In this document: positions 49,150-57,352 of the stretch, in pieces | Layout: each line of letters begins with the position of its first letter | How positions within the stretch are numbered: position 1 is the first letter of the stretch | Notes under the pieces: model-generated | Told to the model about the DNA's origin: nothing | Seen by the model: the letters and a program-made list of their open reading frames with translations, nothing else | Database searches by the model: none | Assembly: GCA_017303455.1 (NCBI GenBank) | Contig: JAFLBM010000005.1 | Span: 145,584 to 209,583, forward strand | Source: Chitinophagales bacterium | GTDB lineage: Bacteria > Bacteroidota > Bacteroidia > Chitinophagales > Chitinophagaceae | DNA length: 64,000 nucleotides | Reading direction: 5' to 3' | Program-made: the position numbers and the translations under genes

Positions 49150-50439
49150 TCATGCACCCGCTTTAGAAGGTACAGGAGTTTTATTGAATTCTTTAAATAT
49201 CAACCGCAGGTTCTGATCATAGGTAAAATAGTTATAGAGCCAGTTACTGAATACAAAGAACCTGTTCTTAACACCGAGTATCAGCATCAGGTGCAATCCC
49301 ATCCAGATCAGCCAGGCAATAAAGCCGCCAAAATGTAATTTGGGTTTGGGCACATCCACTACCGCCAGGTTTCTGCCCACGGTAGCCATCGAGCCTTTGT
49401 CGTTGTATTCAAATTCATATTGTCGGCCGGGATCCGATTTCTTTTCGATCAGTTTCAAATTTTCAGCCAGCAGGTCTGCCTGTTGTATCGCTACCGGTGC
49501 CACCTGTGGATGGCTGTTCGGATACTTGGGTGTTTCCATATAAGCGAGGTCGCCCAGTGCATATATATTATGGTATCCCTGCACCCGGCAGTAACGGTCT
49601 GTTTTGATCCGGTTTCCTCTTGCAATCAGTGATTGATCGAAACCGGCAGGAATATTTCCTTTGATACCGGCCGCCCATATCACCGTAGCAGCAGGGATCG
49701 TATTGCCATCCTGCAACAAGACTTCCTTACCATCATAATCCTTCACCAGTGTATTGGTCATCACCGTCACACCCAGTTTGGATAAATATTGTTGCGATTG
49801 GGCAGACGATTTTTCACTCATCGCTGCCAGTGTTTTACCGGCTCCTTCCAGCAGGTAGATATTCATCTGCGAAAAATCGAGTTCGGGATAGTCTTTAGGT
49901 AATACATATTTTTTCATTTCCGCTAATGCACCGGATACTTCCACACCCGTGGGGCCACCGCCCACCACTACAATATTCATCAGGCGTTGCAGTTCTTTCT
50001 TATTCTGTATGGCATGAGCATCTTCAAACAATTGCAGCAAGCGGTGACGGATCTGCAGAGCTTCCACAGTTGATTTCATGGGGAAAGCATGTTGCTCCAG
50101 GTTTTTATTGCCGAAGAAATTGGTATCGGCACCGGTAGCCAGCACCAGCACATCATAAGGTATTTCTTCTGTATCAGTAATCACTTTATTCTCACCGGCC
50201 ACGACCTGTTTCAATTCCGCCAGCCTTATCCTTACATTTTTACTTTTCTGAAATACTTTTCTTAGCGGGAAAGAAATATTACTGGCATCCAGCCCTGCCG
50301 TGGCCACCTGGTAAAACAAGGGCTGAAACTGGTGATAGTTGAATTTATCAATAAGTATCACTTCAAAACCAGCCTTGTTATTTAAGCGGCGGGCCAGCCT
50401 GAGTCCGCCGAATCCCCCGCCTACGATCACTACTTTCAT
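49150..50439 (-). CDS. ndh: Type II NADH dehydrogenase (NDH-2)
   Basis: A 429-aa single-subunit, non-proton-pumping NADH:quinone oxidoreductase, peripheral on the inner membrane. FAD-binding VVIVGGGFGGLRLARRLNN starts the protein. FNYHQFQPLFYQVATAGLDASNISFPLRK is the NDH-2 block near the isoalloxazine. NAD-binding is IVVVGGGPTGVEVSGALAEM, and the second FAD contact is YALGDLAYM followed by PQVAPVAIQQADLLAENL. The C-terminal membrane-anchoring helices are FIAWLIWMGLHLMLILGVKNRFFVFSNWLYNYFTYDQNLRLIF. The gene has an exact TAnnTTTG box and a 22-bp palindrome upstream. Confidence 0.95.
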   Translation of the reverse strand: MKVVIVGGGFGGLRLARRLNNKAGFEVILIDKFNYHQFQPLFYQVATAGLDASNISFPLRKVFQKSKNVRIRLAELKQVVAGENKVITDTEEIPYDVLVLATGADTNFFGNKNLEQHAFPMKSTVEALQIRHRLLQLFEDAHAIQNKKELQRLMNIVVVGGGPTGVEVSGALAEMKKYVLPKDYPELDFSQMNIYLLEGAGKTLAAMSEKSSAQSQQYLSKLGVTVMTNTLVKDYDGKEVLLQDGNTIPAATVIWAAGIKGNIPAGFDQSLIARGNRIKTDRYCRVQGYHNIYALGDLAYMETPKYPNSHPQVAPVAIQQADLLAENLKLIEKKSDPGRQYEFEYNDKGSMATVGRNLAVVDVPKPKLHFGGFIAWLIWMGLHLMLILGVKNRFFVFSNWLYNYFTYDQNLRLIFKEFNKTPVPSKAGA

Positions 50440-50458
50440 AAAAAATCATTTAGCAGTA

Positions 50459-50466
50459 CAAACTTA
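50459..50466 (-). promoter_or_regulatory. Candidate -7 promoter element for ndh
   Basis: TAAGTTTG on the minus strand matches TAnnTTTG exactly, 19 bp before the ATG. Confidence 0.5.
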
Positions 50467-50470
50467 CACA

Positions 50471-50492
50471 ATTTTCAATAATTATTGAAAAT
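50471..50492. promoter_or_regulatory. 22-bp perfect palindrome at the ndh promoter
   Basis: ATTTTCAATAA is followed directly by its reverse complement TTATTGAAAAT, so the site is fully self-complementary. It begins 4 bp upstream of the -7 box, where a repressor would block polymerase. The core TTCAAT-N4-ATTGAA resembles CRP/FNR-superfamily half-site spacing. Confidence 0.6.
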
Positions 50493-50535
50493 ACAGGAAT
50501 AAATATTTTCCTTCTTTCCTTCGGGGTCTCCGGCT

Positions 50536-51792
50536 TTAAAAAGCAGTTGCCCAGGTATAGATAATGAACAGGAAGAAATAGCAGATAAAAATAACTTCGC
50601 CGGGGAAAATACCGGTCAGCCCGACGAGTAATGAAATACTGCCTGAAAATACTAACCCGATAGCGATCCACTGGGATACCGTATTATTTTTAAACCGGAC
50701 CGGGAACAGCATATGCCCGGTGGGTATGGCCAGTGACAAAGCAATAAGACCGCTGGCCAGCCAGCTGTCAGTTCTCTCCCCCTCTCCCACAAGAGATGAA
50801 AGAAAAAGTATGACAGTGCCTGCTGCTATACAGGTCATAAAACCGATGGCGTTGATCTTTTCCTGCTTTTCCAACGCATGTTTTCCATCCCTATGAAAGA
50901 ATAAAAAACTATTGGCAAGCGGGTTCAATATCCAGGAAAGGGAAACAAAAAGAAGGTAGGCACCCGCTACGATCATTCCCACGTTTTCAAAACCGGGGCT
51001 GTCATTACTTACTGTGGCAATGATGCGTACGATCACAAAAATGCCAATCAAAAATCCCCACCTGAAATTGCTTCCTTTATTGCTTAGCCAGAAATTGAAC
51101 TGGAGCAACCATCGGTATGGTGGAATTTTTGATTTCAACGCTTCCTTCAACCCACTTTTTGCATTGTGATGATCAGGGGCCAGGCGCAGGGCTTCCCGGA
51201 AGTGTTCAGTGGCCTGTTTATGTTTGCCCTTCTCCAATAAATTCCAGCCGATGGTGGAATGGGTAAATTCATTATCCGGATCCTGTGCAAGAGCATTCTG
51301 CATGGTTTCAATGGCATCATCTGTACGGCGCAATTTGTTCAGGGCAACAGATCTTGCATTCAGGCAGGTGATATTTTCTGCATCAATAGCCAATCCTTCA
51401 TTGGCTTTACTGAGCCCTTCTTCAAATTGCTGATCATCCAGCTGCACGAACGCCAGCAGGCCATAATACTCTGCACTATAAGGATCCAGTTCAATGGCTT
51501 TGCTCAGGTAAGTGATCGCCTGTACTGTCAGATTCTTATGGTAATACCCAAACCCCAGCAGGTAATAATAAAATGATTCTTCAGGGTCAATTGCAATAGC
51601 TTTTTGAATTGTTTCCATCCCCTTATCATGCTGGCCGTTGTTCAGGTAAATCCTTGCCAATACGGATAAAGCATAATCATTCTCCGGCTCCTTAGCCAGG
51701 GCCTGTTTGATGAACTTTTCAGCATCGTTGAACCGGCCCTGTTCCAGCAACAGGTTAGCCCTTTCAATAAAAGCACTGGTTTCGTTACTCAT
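50536..51792 (-). CDS. TPR protein with C-terminal membrane domain
   Basis: A 418-aa protein. Residues 1-205 form about six TPRs (FIERANLLLEQGRFNDAEKFIKQALAKEPENDYALSVLARIYLNNGQHDKG..., ATEHFREALRLAPDHHNAKSGLKEAL). A hydrophobic half with about five to six TM helices follows (FLIGIFVIVRIIATV, VGMIVAGAYLLFVSLSWIL, IGFMTCIAAGTVILFLSSLV, LIALSLAIPTGHMLF, IGLVFSGSISLLVGLTGI, VIFICYFFLFIIYTW). Its ATG follows the AAA gene's TAA with no gap, so the two are translationally coupled. Together they suggest a membrane complex in which both partners use TPRs. The function is unknown. Confidence 0.87.
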   Translation of the reverse strand: MSNETSAFIERANLLLEQGRFNDAEKFIKQALAKEPENDYALSVLARIYLNNGQHDKGMETIQKAIAIDPEESFYYYLLGFGYYHKNLTVQAITYLSKAIELDPYSAEYYGLLAFVQLDDQQFEEGLSKANEGLAIDAENITCLNARSVALNKLRRTDDAIETMQNALAQDPDNEFTHSTIGWNLLEKGKHKQATEHFREALRLAPDHHNAKSGLKEALKSKIPPYRWLLQFNFWLSNKGSNFRWGFLIGIFVIVRIIATVSNDSPGFENVGMIVAGAYLLFVSLSWILNPLANSFLFFHRDGKHALEKQEKINAIGFMTCIAAGTVILFLSSLVGEGERTDSWLASGLIALSLAIPTGHMLFPVRFKNNTVSQWIAIGLVFSGSISLLVGLTGIFPGEVIFICYFFLFIIYTWATAF

Positions 51793-53097
51793 TTATTTTT
51801 TGATCTTCAGGTACTTTAAAATATCATCATACAGGCCGGATTCATTAGCGTACAACGCATAATTACGGGCTGATGAAAACCATTCCAGGGTGGTAGGTTT
51901 GTGCAGTTTGAGCGCCTTTAAAATATCTTTTGTTGTGATGGGTTCAATAGCACCCGTATGCAAGGATGCAGTGATCTTATCCTCCACAGTGATATCAACC
52001 AGCGCTTTAATATCAGCTCCTGAATAATTTCCGGATGCAGCAGCCAGTTTAGCCGTATCAATATCTTTCACGGGTTTTCCCTGCAGCATGCTGCTGAACA
52101 TTTCTTCCCTGGCTTTTTCATCCGGTGGTTCCACAAAAATGATCCGGTCAAACCGGCCCGGTCTCCTGAATGCTGCATCCACACTCCAGGGTGCATTGGT
52201 GGCCGCCAGTATCAATACATCTTCATTGTCTGAATCCACACCATCGAGCTCTGCGAGAAACTGGTTGATCACATGGCGCATTGCCGATTGTTTCAGGTCG
52301 CTGCGGCTGGCACCCAGGGCATCCACTTCATCAAAGAACAACACACAGGGTTTATTCCGCCGGGCCATTTCAAATATCTCATGCAGGTTCTTTTCACTGT
52401 TGCCGATCCACATATCCAGGATATCATGCAGCCCGATATTAATGAACCTTGCATTCATTTCACCGGCTGTGGCTTTGGCAATATAAGTTTTACCACAACC
52501 GGGAGGCCCGTACAATAAAATGCCTCCCCCGGCTTTTTTACCAAACGCTTTGTAGAGATCAGGATTTTTCAGGGGCTGTATGATCTTCAGCGATATTTCA
52601 TCCTTCACTTTTTTCATCCCGCCCACATCTGCAAAACTGATGGAAGGCTTTTCCATAAAATAATCCCCGTCATTAAACAAATCATCAGCTTCCGCAGCTA
52701 CAGCAGGCATCCGCAGTGCAGCATCAATTTCCTCGTCTCTGAACCCGGGATGAAGTGCCAGCAATTGCTGGTATTGGTCTGTTGCGGCCTGTATTGAATT
52801 CTCTTTGATCAGTGATTTGATATACATGACCTGGTCAAACAACTGCAGCTGCCCGTTCAGTTGCTCATAGATGATAATGGCAGTAGAAAATTTGTGTAAA
52901 TGAAAATAACAGGAAGCCATTCCCAACTGTGCCTTGCTGTTACCATAGCTTTTTTCCAATACCTGCTGGTATTGCTCAATGGCCTGGTCATACATTTTTT
53001 GCTGGACCATCAGGTCGGCGACCTGCAAACGCAACGGTACATTATCAGGCGAAAAAGCCAGTGCTTCGAGCAGGCTTTTGATTAAGTCTTGTGACAT
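51793..53097 (-). CDS. AAA+ ATPase with N-terminal TPRs (CDC48-like)
   Basis: A 434-aa protein. Residues 1-125 are TPR-like (PLRLQVADLMVQQKMYDQAIEQYQQVLEKSYGNSKAQLGMASCYFHLHKF). One AAA module spans about 152-390: FADVGGMKKVKDEI, Walker A GPPGCGKT (197-204), pore-like MWIGNSEKN, Walker B CVLFFDEVDALG (Asp256, Glu257), sensor ILAATNAPWSVD, and the arginine-finger region FRRPGRFDR. A Vps4-like C-terminal helix bundle ends the protein. The TPRs probably recruit substrates for unfolding or remodelling. It is between serA (10 bp upstream) and the TPR/membrane gene (0 bp downstream) in one transcript. Confidence 0.93.
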   Translation of the reverse strand: MSQDLIKSLLEALAFSPDNVPLRLQVADLMVQQKMYDQAIEQYQQVLEKSYGNSKAQLGMASCYFHLHKFSTAIIIYEQLNGQLQLFDQVMYIKSLIKENSIQAATDQYQQLLALHPGFRDEEIDAALRMPAVAAEADDLFNDGDYFMEKPSISFADVGGMKKVKDEISLKIIQPLKNPDLYKAFGKKAGGGILLYGPPGCGKTYIAKATAGEMNARFINIGLHDILDMWIGNSEKNLHEIFEMARRNKPCVLFFDEVDALGASRSDLKQSAMRHVINQFLAELDGVDSDNEDVLILAATNAPWSVDAAFRRPGRFDRIIFVEPPDEKAREEMFSSMLQGKPVKDIDTAKLAAASGNYSGADIKALVDITVEDKITASLHTGAIEPITTKDILKALKLHKPTTLEWFSSARNYALYANESGLYDDILKYLKIKK

Positions 53098-53107
53098 AAA
53101 ATAAAAT

Positions 53108-54346
53108 TTAGTATAGCATCCTCACTTTAATCGTATCCTTCACTTCTTTCAGTAACTGCAGGGCCCGGTTGGATAATTGCTTATCCACATCGAGCACCAC
53201 GTAGCCAATATCTTCATTGGTTTTCAGGTACTGTCCCACGATATTGATTTTGTGCTTGGATAACTGTGTATTGATCTCTGATAAAACACCCGGTACATTT
53301 TTATGGATATGCAGGATGCGGTGTGATCCTTCCTGAGGCGGCAGGGCCAATGCAGGGATTGTATGCGAACCAAAAGTCATTCCTTTCTCCAGGTAGTTGA
53401 ACAATTTCACACTCACATCCTCACCGATATTCATTTGGGCTTCTTCGGTAGAGCCCCCGATATGCGGTGTCAGGATCACATTCGGCAGGTCCTGCAACGG
53501 TGTTTGAAAACGGTCCCCGTTCTTTTCCGGTTCCCAGGGAAATACATCAATGGCTGCGCCGCCGATATGTTCCTCAATAATTGCTTTTCGCAGTGCATCC
53601 AGGTCCACCACTTCTCCCCTCGCATAGTTGATCAGGATCGCTCCTTTCTTAAAATACTTCAGGTTATTCTTATTAATTAAATTCTTTGTGTGTGAAGTTT
53701 CCGGCACATGCAGCGTTACCACATCGGCTTTGCTCAATACTTCTTTGAGTGTTTTTCCATCAGAGGCATTACCCAACGGCAGTTTTGTTTCCACATCATA
53801 GAACAGCACTTTCATGCCTAATGCTTCGGCCAGTACACTTACTTGTGAGCCGATATTACCATACCCAATTATACCCAATGTTTTTCCCCTTAACTCATAA
53901 CTCCCTTTTGCATCTTTCATCCAGATACCTTCATGCGCCGCTTTATTCTTATCGGGAATACGACGGATCAGCATGATGGCGAGACCGATCACCAGCTCTG
54001 CTACTGATCTTGTATTGGAATACGGCGCATTGAAGACCACCACCCCATTTTTGGTAGCAGCTTTCAGGTCCACCTGGTTTACCCCAATACAAAAGCAACC
54101 GATGGCCTGCAGTTTTTTGGCAGCATCTAATATTTTTTTGGTGACCTGTGTCTTGGAACGGATCCCGAGGATATGCACATTTTTGATCTCATCGATCAGT
54201 TCATCTTCGGTCATCGCTTTGGTAATTTTTTCCACCTGCACATAACCATGCTGGCGAAAATTCTTTACTGCTGCATCACTGATATTCTCTAAAAAAAGTA
54301 TCCGGATCTTTTCTTTGGGATAACTGGTGGGATTGCTGGGTGCCAT
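53108..54346 (-). CDS. serA: D-3-phosphoglycerate dehydrogenase with ACT domain
   Basis: A 412-aa enzyme that oxidises 3-phosphoglycerate in the first step of serine synthesis. Motifs: NAD-binding GKTLGIIGYGNIGSQV, substrate-binding RSVAELVIG and YARGEVVDLDALRKAI, the Glu-His active-site pair represented in LPNVILTPHIGGSTEEAQ, and a C-terminal ACT domain (ILHIHKNVPGVLSEINTQLSKHKINIVGQYLKT) that binds L-serine for feedback inhibition. ATG 54346 is chosen over the TTG at 54355. An exact -7 box is only 7 bp upstream, so the mRNA may be leaderless or nearly so. It heads the operon with the AAA and TPR genes. Confidence 0.95.
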   Translation of the reverse strand: MAPSNPTSYPKEKIRILFLENISDAAVKNFRQHGYVQVEKITKAMTEDELIDEIKNVHILGIRSKTQVTKKILDAAKKLQAIGCFCIGVNQVDLKAATKNGVVVFNAPYSNTRSVAELVIGLAIMLIRRIPDKNKAAHEGIWMKDAKGSYELRGKTLGIIGYGNIGSQVSVLAEALGMKVLFYDVETKLPLGNASDGKTLKEVLSKADVVTLHVPETSHTKNLINKNNLKYFKKGAILINYARGEVVDLDALRKAIIEEHIGGAAIDVFPWEPEKNGDRFQTPLQDLPNVILTPHIGGSTEEAQMNIGEDVSVKLFNYLEKGMTFGSHTIPALALPPQEGSHRILHIHKNVPGVLSEINTQLSKHKINIVGQYLKTNEDIGYVVLDVDKQLSNRALQLLKEVKDTIKVRMLY

Positions 54347-54352
54347 AGTTTG

Positions 54353-54360
54353 CAAATATA
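54353..54360 (-). promoter_or_regulatory. Candidate -7 promoter element for serA
   Basis: TATATTTG on the minus strand matches TAnnTTTG exactly and ends only 6 bp before ATG 54346. Transcription would begin at or next to the start codon. Confidence 0.45.
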
Positions 54361-54452
54361 ACCCCGCTATGCGTAAGACTAATTAACAGCTGGGGAAAAG
54401 TTGCCGTTCCGGCATAATCCTTGCCCTGTTATTTTCGTCCAAATTATCCTGA

Positions 54453-55712
54453 TTGAAAAACATTCTGTACACTATTCTCTTACTCACAGTTGTTAGTGGT
54501 TGTAACCTCGGATCGCCGGAAACAAAAAAACCGGATGATTCGCTGGACTACTACCCTCCCACCCCCGCCGGATTATCCAAAGAAGAATTCAGGTATTACC
54601 GGCGGATATTACCGGCCTGGTTTGATTCAGCGTTGAATTTCCGGGGATTTAACGGTGCCATACTGGTGGCAAAGAACGGAGCCGTCTTATATGAAAAATA
54701 TACCGGCAAAATTGATCTCCGGAAAAAAGAGCTGCTTACCGACAGCACGGCTTTTCATTTGGCGTCCAGCAGCAAACCTTTTACTGCCGTCGCCATTTTA
54801 AGAATGGTGCAGGAGAATAAATTATCACTCACTGATTCACTAACTAAATTCTTTCCTGGTTTTCCATATACCGGCATCAATGTGCAAATGCTGCTGAACC
54901 ATCGCAGTGGTTTACCCAACTATGTTTATTTTATTCCCAACAGCAAATGGGATAAAAAGAAATATGTGACCAATAACGATGTATTGCAAATGCTGTATAC
55001 CGAAAGACCCAATAAGAGTTTTACTGCCGGTACCCGGTTCAGCTACAGCAATACCAATTATGTGCTGCTGGCGCTGATCGTAGAGAAGATCAGCGGCAAA
55101 AGTTTCCCGGAATATATGCAGCAGAAATTCTTTCAGCCGCTGCAGATGAATCATACCTATGTTTTCACACAGGCAGATTCGGCAAGGTCGCTACCTTCTT
55201 TTAATTATAACAATACTTTCTGGCAAAACGATTTCCTGGAACTGACCTACGGTGATAAGAATATCTATTCCACGCCAAGGGATATATTGAAATGGGACCA
55301 GGCTTTATATACAGACCAGGTGTTAAGTAAGGAATTACAGGATTCTGCTTACAAACCGTATAGTTTGGAAAGACCTTCCATTCATAACTACGGACTCGGG
55401 TTCAGGATGCTGCAGATGCCCAATGGGAAAAAAGTGATCTACCATTTCGGCCGGTGGCATGGTTTCAATGCGGCTTTTGTTCGCCTGCTGGATGAAAAAG
55501 TAACGATCATTATCCTCGGTAATAAATTCACCCGTGCCGTGTACAATGCGGCAAGACTTTCTTATGATCTTTTTGGCGATTACCAGCAGGGTGGTAAGCC
55601 GGACGAGGAAGAATCTGAATCCCTCGTGACAAACAGTTCAGCCAAAAAAAATGAAGCTCCCCAAAAGCAAACGGTCAAATCTTCTGATCCAAAGGCTGAA
55701 ACTAAAAAGTAA
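54453..55712 (+). CDS. Serine hydrolase lipoprotein, class C beta-lactamase-like
   Basis: A 419-aa exported lipoprotein (signal ending VSGC). The penicillin-binding/beta-lactamase fold has the nucleophile motif SxxK at LASSSKPF (Ser105, Lys108), the YxN motif in FSYSNTNYVLLALIVEKISG, and an HxG-like HFGRWHGF near the C-terminus. Between them lies NHRSGLPNYVYF, typical of class C relatives (estB/DD-peptidase type). It starts at TTG 54453, since no ATG begins the signal peptide. A Lys/Glu/Pro-rich tail (SSAKKNEAPQKQ) ends the protein. Substrate could be D-Ala peptides or esters. It precedes the Nnr gene. Confidence 0.9.
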   Translation: MKNILYTILLLTVVSGCNLGSPETKKPDDSLDYYPPTPAGLSKEEFRYYRRILPAWFDSALNFRGFNGAILVAKNGAVLYEKYTGKIDLRKKELLTDSTAFHLASSSKPFTAVAILRMVQENKLSLTDSLTKFFPGFPYTGINVQMLLNHRSGLPNYVYFIPNSKWDKKKYVTNNDVLQMLYTERPNKSFTAGTRFSYSNTNYVLLALIVEKISGKSFPEYMQQKFFQPLQMNHTYVFTQADSARSLPSFNYNNTFWQNDFLELTYGDKNIYSTPRDILKWDQALYTDQVLSKELQDSAYKPYSLERPSIHNYGLGFRMLQMPNGKKVIYHFGRWHGFNAAFVRLLDEKVTIIILGNKFTRAVYNAARLSYDLFGDYQQGGKPDEEESESLVTNSSAKKNEAPQKQTVKSSDPKAETKK

Positions 55713-55757
55713 TACCCGATCATTCTTTTTCTGCCGATTGTTTCTCAACTTTAGAAG

Positions 55758-57263
55758 ATGAAAATTCTTTCCGCAGAAGAAATACGGCAATGGGATCAGT
55801 TTACGATTCAACAGGAACCCATTGCTTCCATTGACCTGATGGAGAGAGCTGCCAGGGCATGTACGGATTGGTTACTGGAAAAATACAAAGGCGCATCTTC
55901 ATTTGGTATCTATTGCGGTAAAGGAAATAACGGCGGTGACGGTCTTGCGATAGCCCGTTTGTTACTGGAAGCCGGCTACCCGGTCATGATACATATCCTT
56001 GAATTCGGCCACAAAGGCACGGATGATTTTCAAACCAATCTTTATCGCCTTCACCAGTTGCCTGCGGCGGATATTCATTTTATTCAACCCGGACAAAATT
56101 TTCATCCTGTTCCCAAAGGACAGGTCATTATTGATGCGTTATATGGTTCCGGTCTCAACAGAAATCCGGAAGGAGTAACAGCGCAGCTCATTCATCATAT
56201 AAACAGCTCCGGTTCAGAGATCGTTGCGATTGATATTTCAAGTGGTTTATTTGCGGATCGTTCTTCCAAAGGCAATACGATCATCGTAGCCAATCATACG
56301 TTGAGTTTCCAATGTTATAAAGCGGCATTTCTCTTTGCAGAGAATGAAGAGTACACAGGTGAAATCCATATACTCGATATTGGGTTGCATCCCGGTTTTT
56401 ATCATGCTTTGCAAAATAAGTTCGAACTGGTGGATGACACGATCATTCACTCTATTCATAAACCAAGAAAGCGTTTCTCCCACAAAGGAAATTTTGGTCA
56501 TACACTGCTTGTTGCCGGCAGTTATGGAAAAATGGGTGCGGCTGTATTAAGTGCCAAAGCCTGCTTACGCAGCGGGGCTGGTTTGCTCACCTGCCATGTA
56601 CCCAAATGCGGGTATGATATTTTACAAACCAGTATCCCTGAAGCCATGCTGCTGACGGATTTTAATTCTTCCTTTACTACAAAAGTGGAAGATGACCTGA
56701 CCAAATACGATGCGATTGGAATTGGTCCCGGTCTCGGTACCGCCACAGAAACAAAAATGCTGTTACGGGAATTGTTTGATACCTATCGTCATCCCGTGGT
56801 ACTGGACGCAGATGCATTAAATATTATAGCGTCGCAGAAAGACCTGCTGGCATTGATCCCCGCCGGTTCCATATTAACCCCGCATCCAAAGGAATTTGAA
56901 AGATTGTTTGGAGAAACCGCCAATGAGTTTGACCGTATATTATTATGCCTGCAAAAAGCAAAAGAACTCAATTGTATCATTGTTTTAAAAGGACATCATA
57001 GTTTTATTGCCACACCCGATGGTAAAGGCTTCTTCAATGCCACCGGTAATGCAGGTATGGCTACAGCAGGCAGTGGCGATGTACTGACAGGCATATTGAC
57101 CGGGCTGCTGGCACAGGGATACAGCTCAACAGAGACGGCGATCCTGGGTATTTATTTACATGGAAAGGCTGGCGACCTGGCGGCAAAAGAATTTTCCATG
57201 GAAGCCATGATCGCCGGTGATATCATAACACAAATGGGAGCCGCATTCAAAACAATTGTATAG
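55758..57263 (+). CDS. nnr: Bifunctional NAD(P)H-hydrate repair enzyme
   Basis: A 501-aa fusion of NAD(P)HX epimerase and dehydratase that repairs hydrated NAD(P)H. The N-terminal YjeF_N epimerase domain (about 1-215) has YCGKGNNGGDGLAIARLLLEAGY and VIIDALYGSGLNR. The C-terminal dehydratase (about 235-501, ribokinase-like) has GHTLLVAGSYGKMGAAVLSAKACLRSGAGLLT, IGIGPGLGTATETK, VVLDADALNI, ILTPHPKEFERLFG and NAGMATAGSGDVLTGILTGLLAQG with the catalytic Asp of GSGD. Length and order match E. coli YjeF/Nnr. Confidence 0.95.
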   Translation: MKILSAEEIRQWDQFTIQQEPIASIDLMERAARACTDWLLEKYKGASSFGIYCGKGNNGGDGLAIARLLLEAGYPVMIHILEFGHKGTDDFQTNLYRLHQLPAADIHFIQPGQNFHPVPKGQVIIDALYGSGLNRNPEGVTAQLIHHINSSGSEIVAIDISSGLFADRSSKGNTIIVANHTLSFQCYKAAFLFAENEEYTGEIHILDIGLHPGFYHALQNKFELVDDTIIHSIHKPRKRFSHKGNFGHTLLVAGSYGKMGAAVLSAKACLRSGAGLLTCHVPKCGYDILQTSIPEAMLLTDFNSSFTTKVEDDLTKYDAIGIGPGLGTATETKMLLRELFDTYRHPVVLDADALNIIASQKDLLALIPAGSILTPHPKEFERLFGETANEFDRILLCLQKAKELNCIIVLKGHHSFIATPDGKGFFNATGNAGMATAGSGDVLTGILTGLLAQGYSSTETAILGIYLHGKAGDLAAKEFSMEAMIAGDIITQMGAAFKTIV

Positions 57264-57315
57264 AAGCAACGGGAAAGCCGGGATGCAAAATTGGCGGGTT
57301 ACTTTTTATGTAAAC

Positions 57316-57342
57316 GGGTATAAATTGTATCTCAGTATACCC
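57316..57342. promoter_or_regulatory. 7-bp hairpin upstream of the cytochrome lipoprotein gene
   Basis: GGGTATA (57316-57322) pairs perfectly with TATACCC (57336-57342) around a 13-nt loop. It ends 10 bp before the ATG at 57353 and may be an operator or a leader hairpin. Confidence 0.35.
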
Positions 57343-57352
57343 AAACCTGTTT

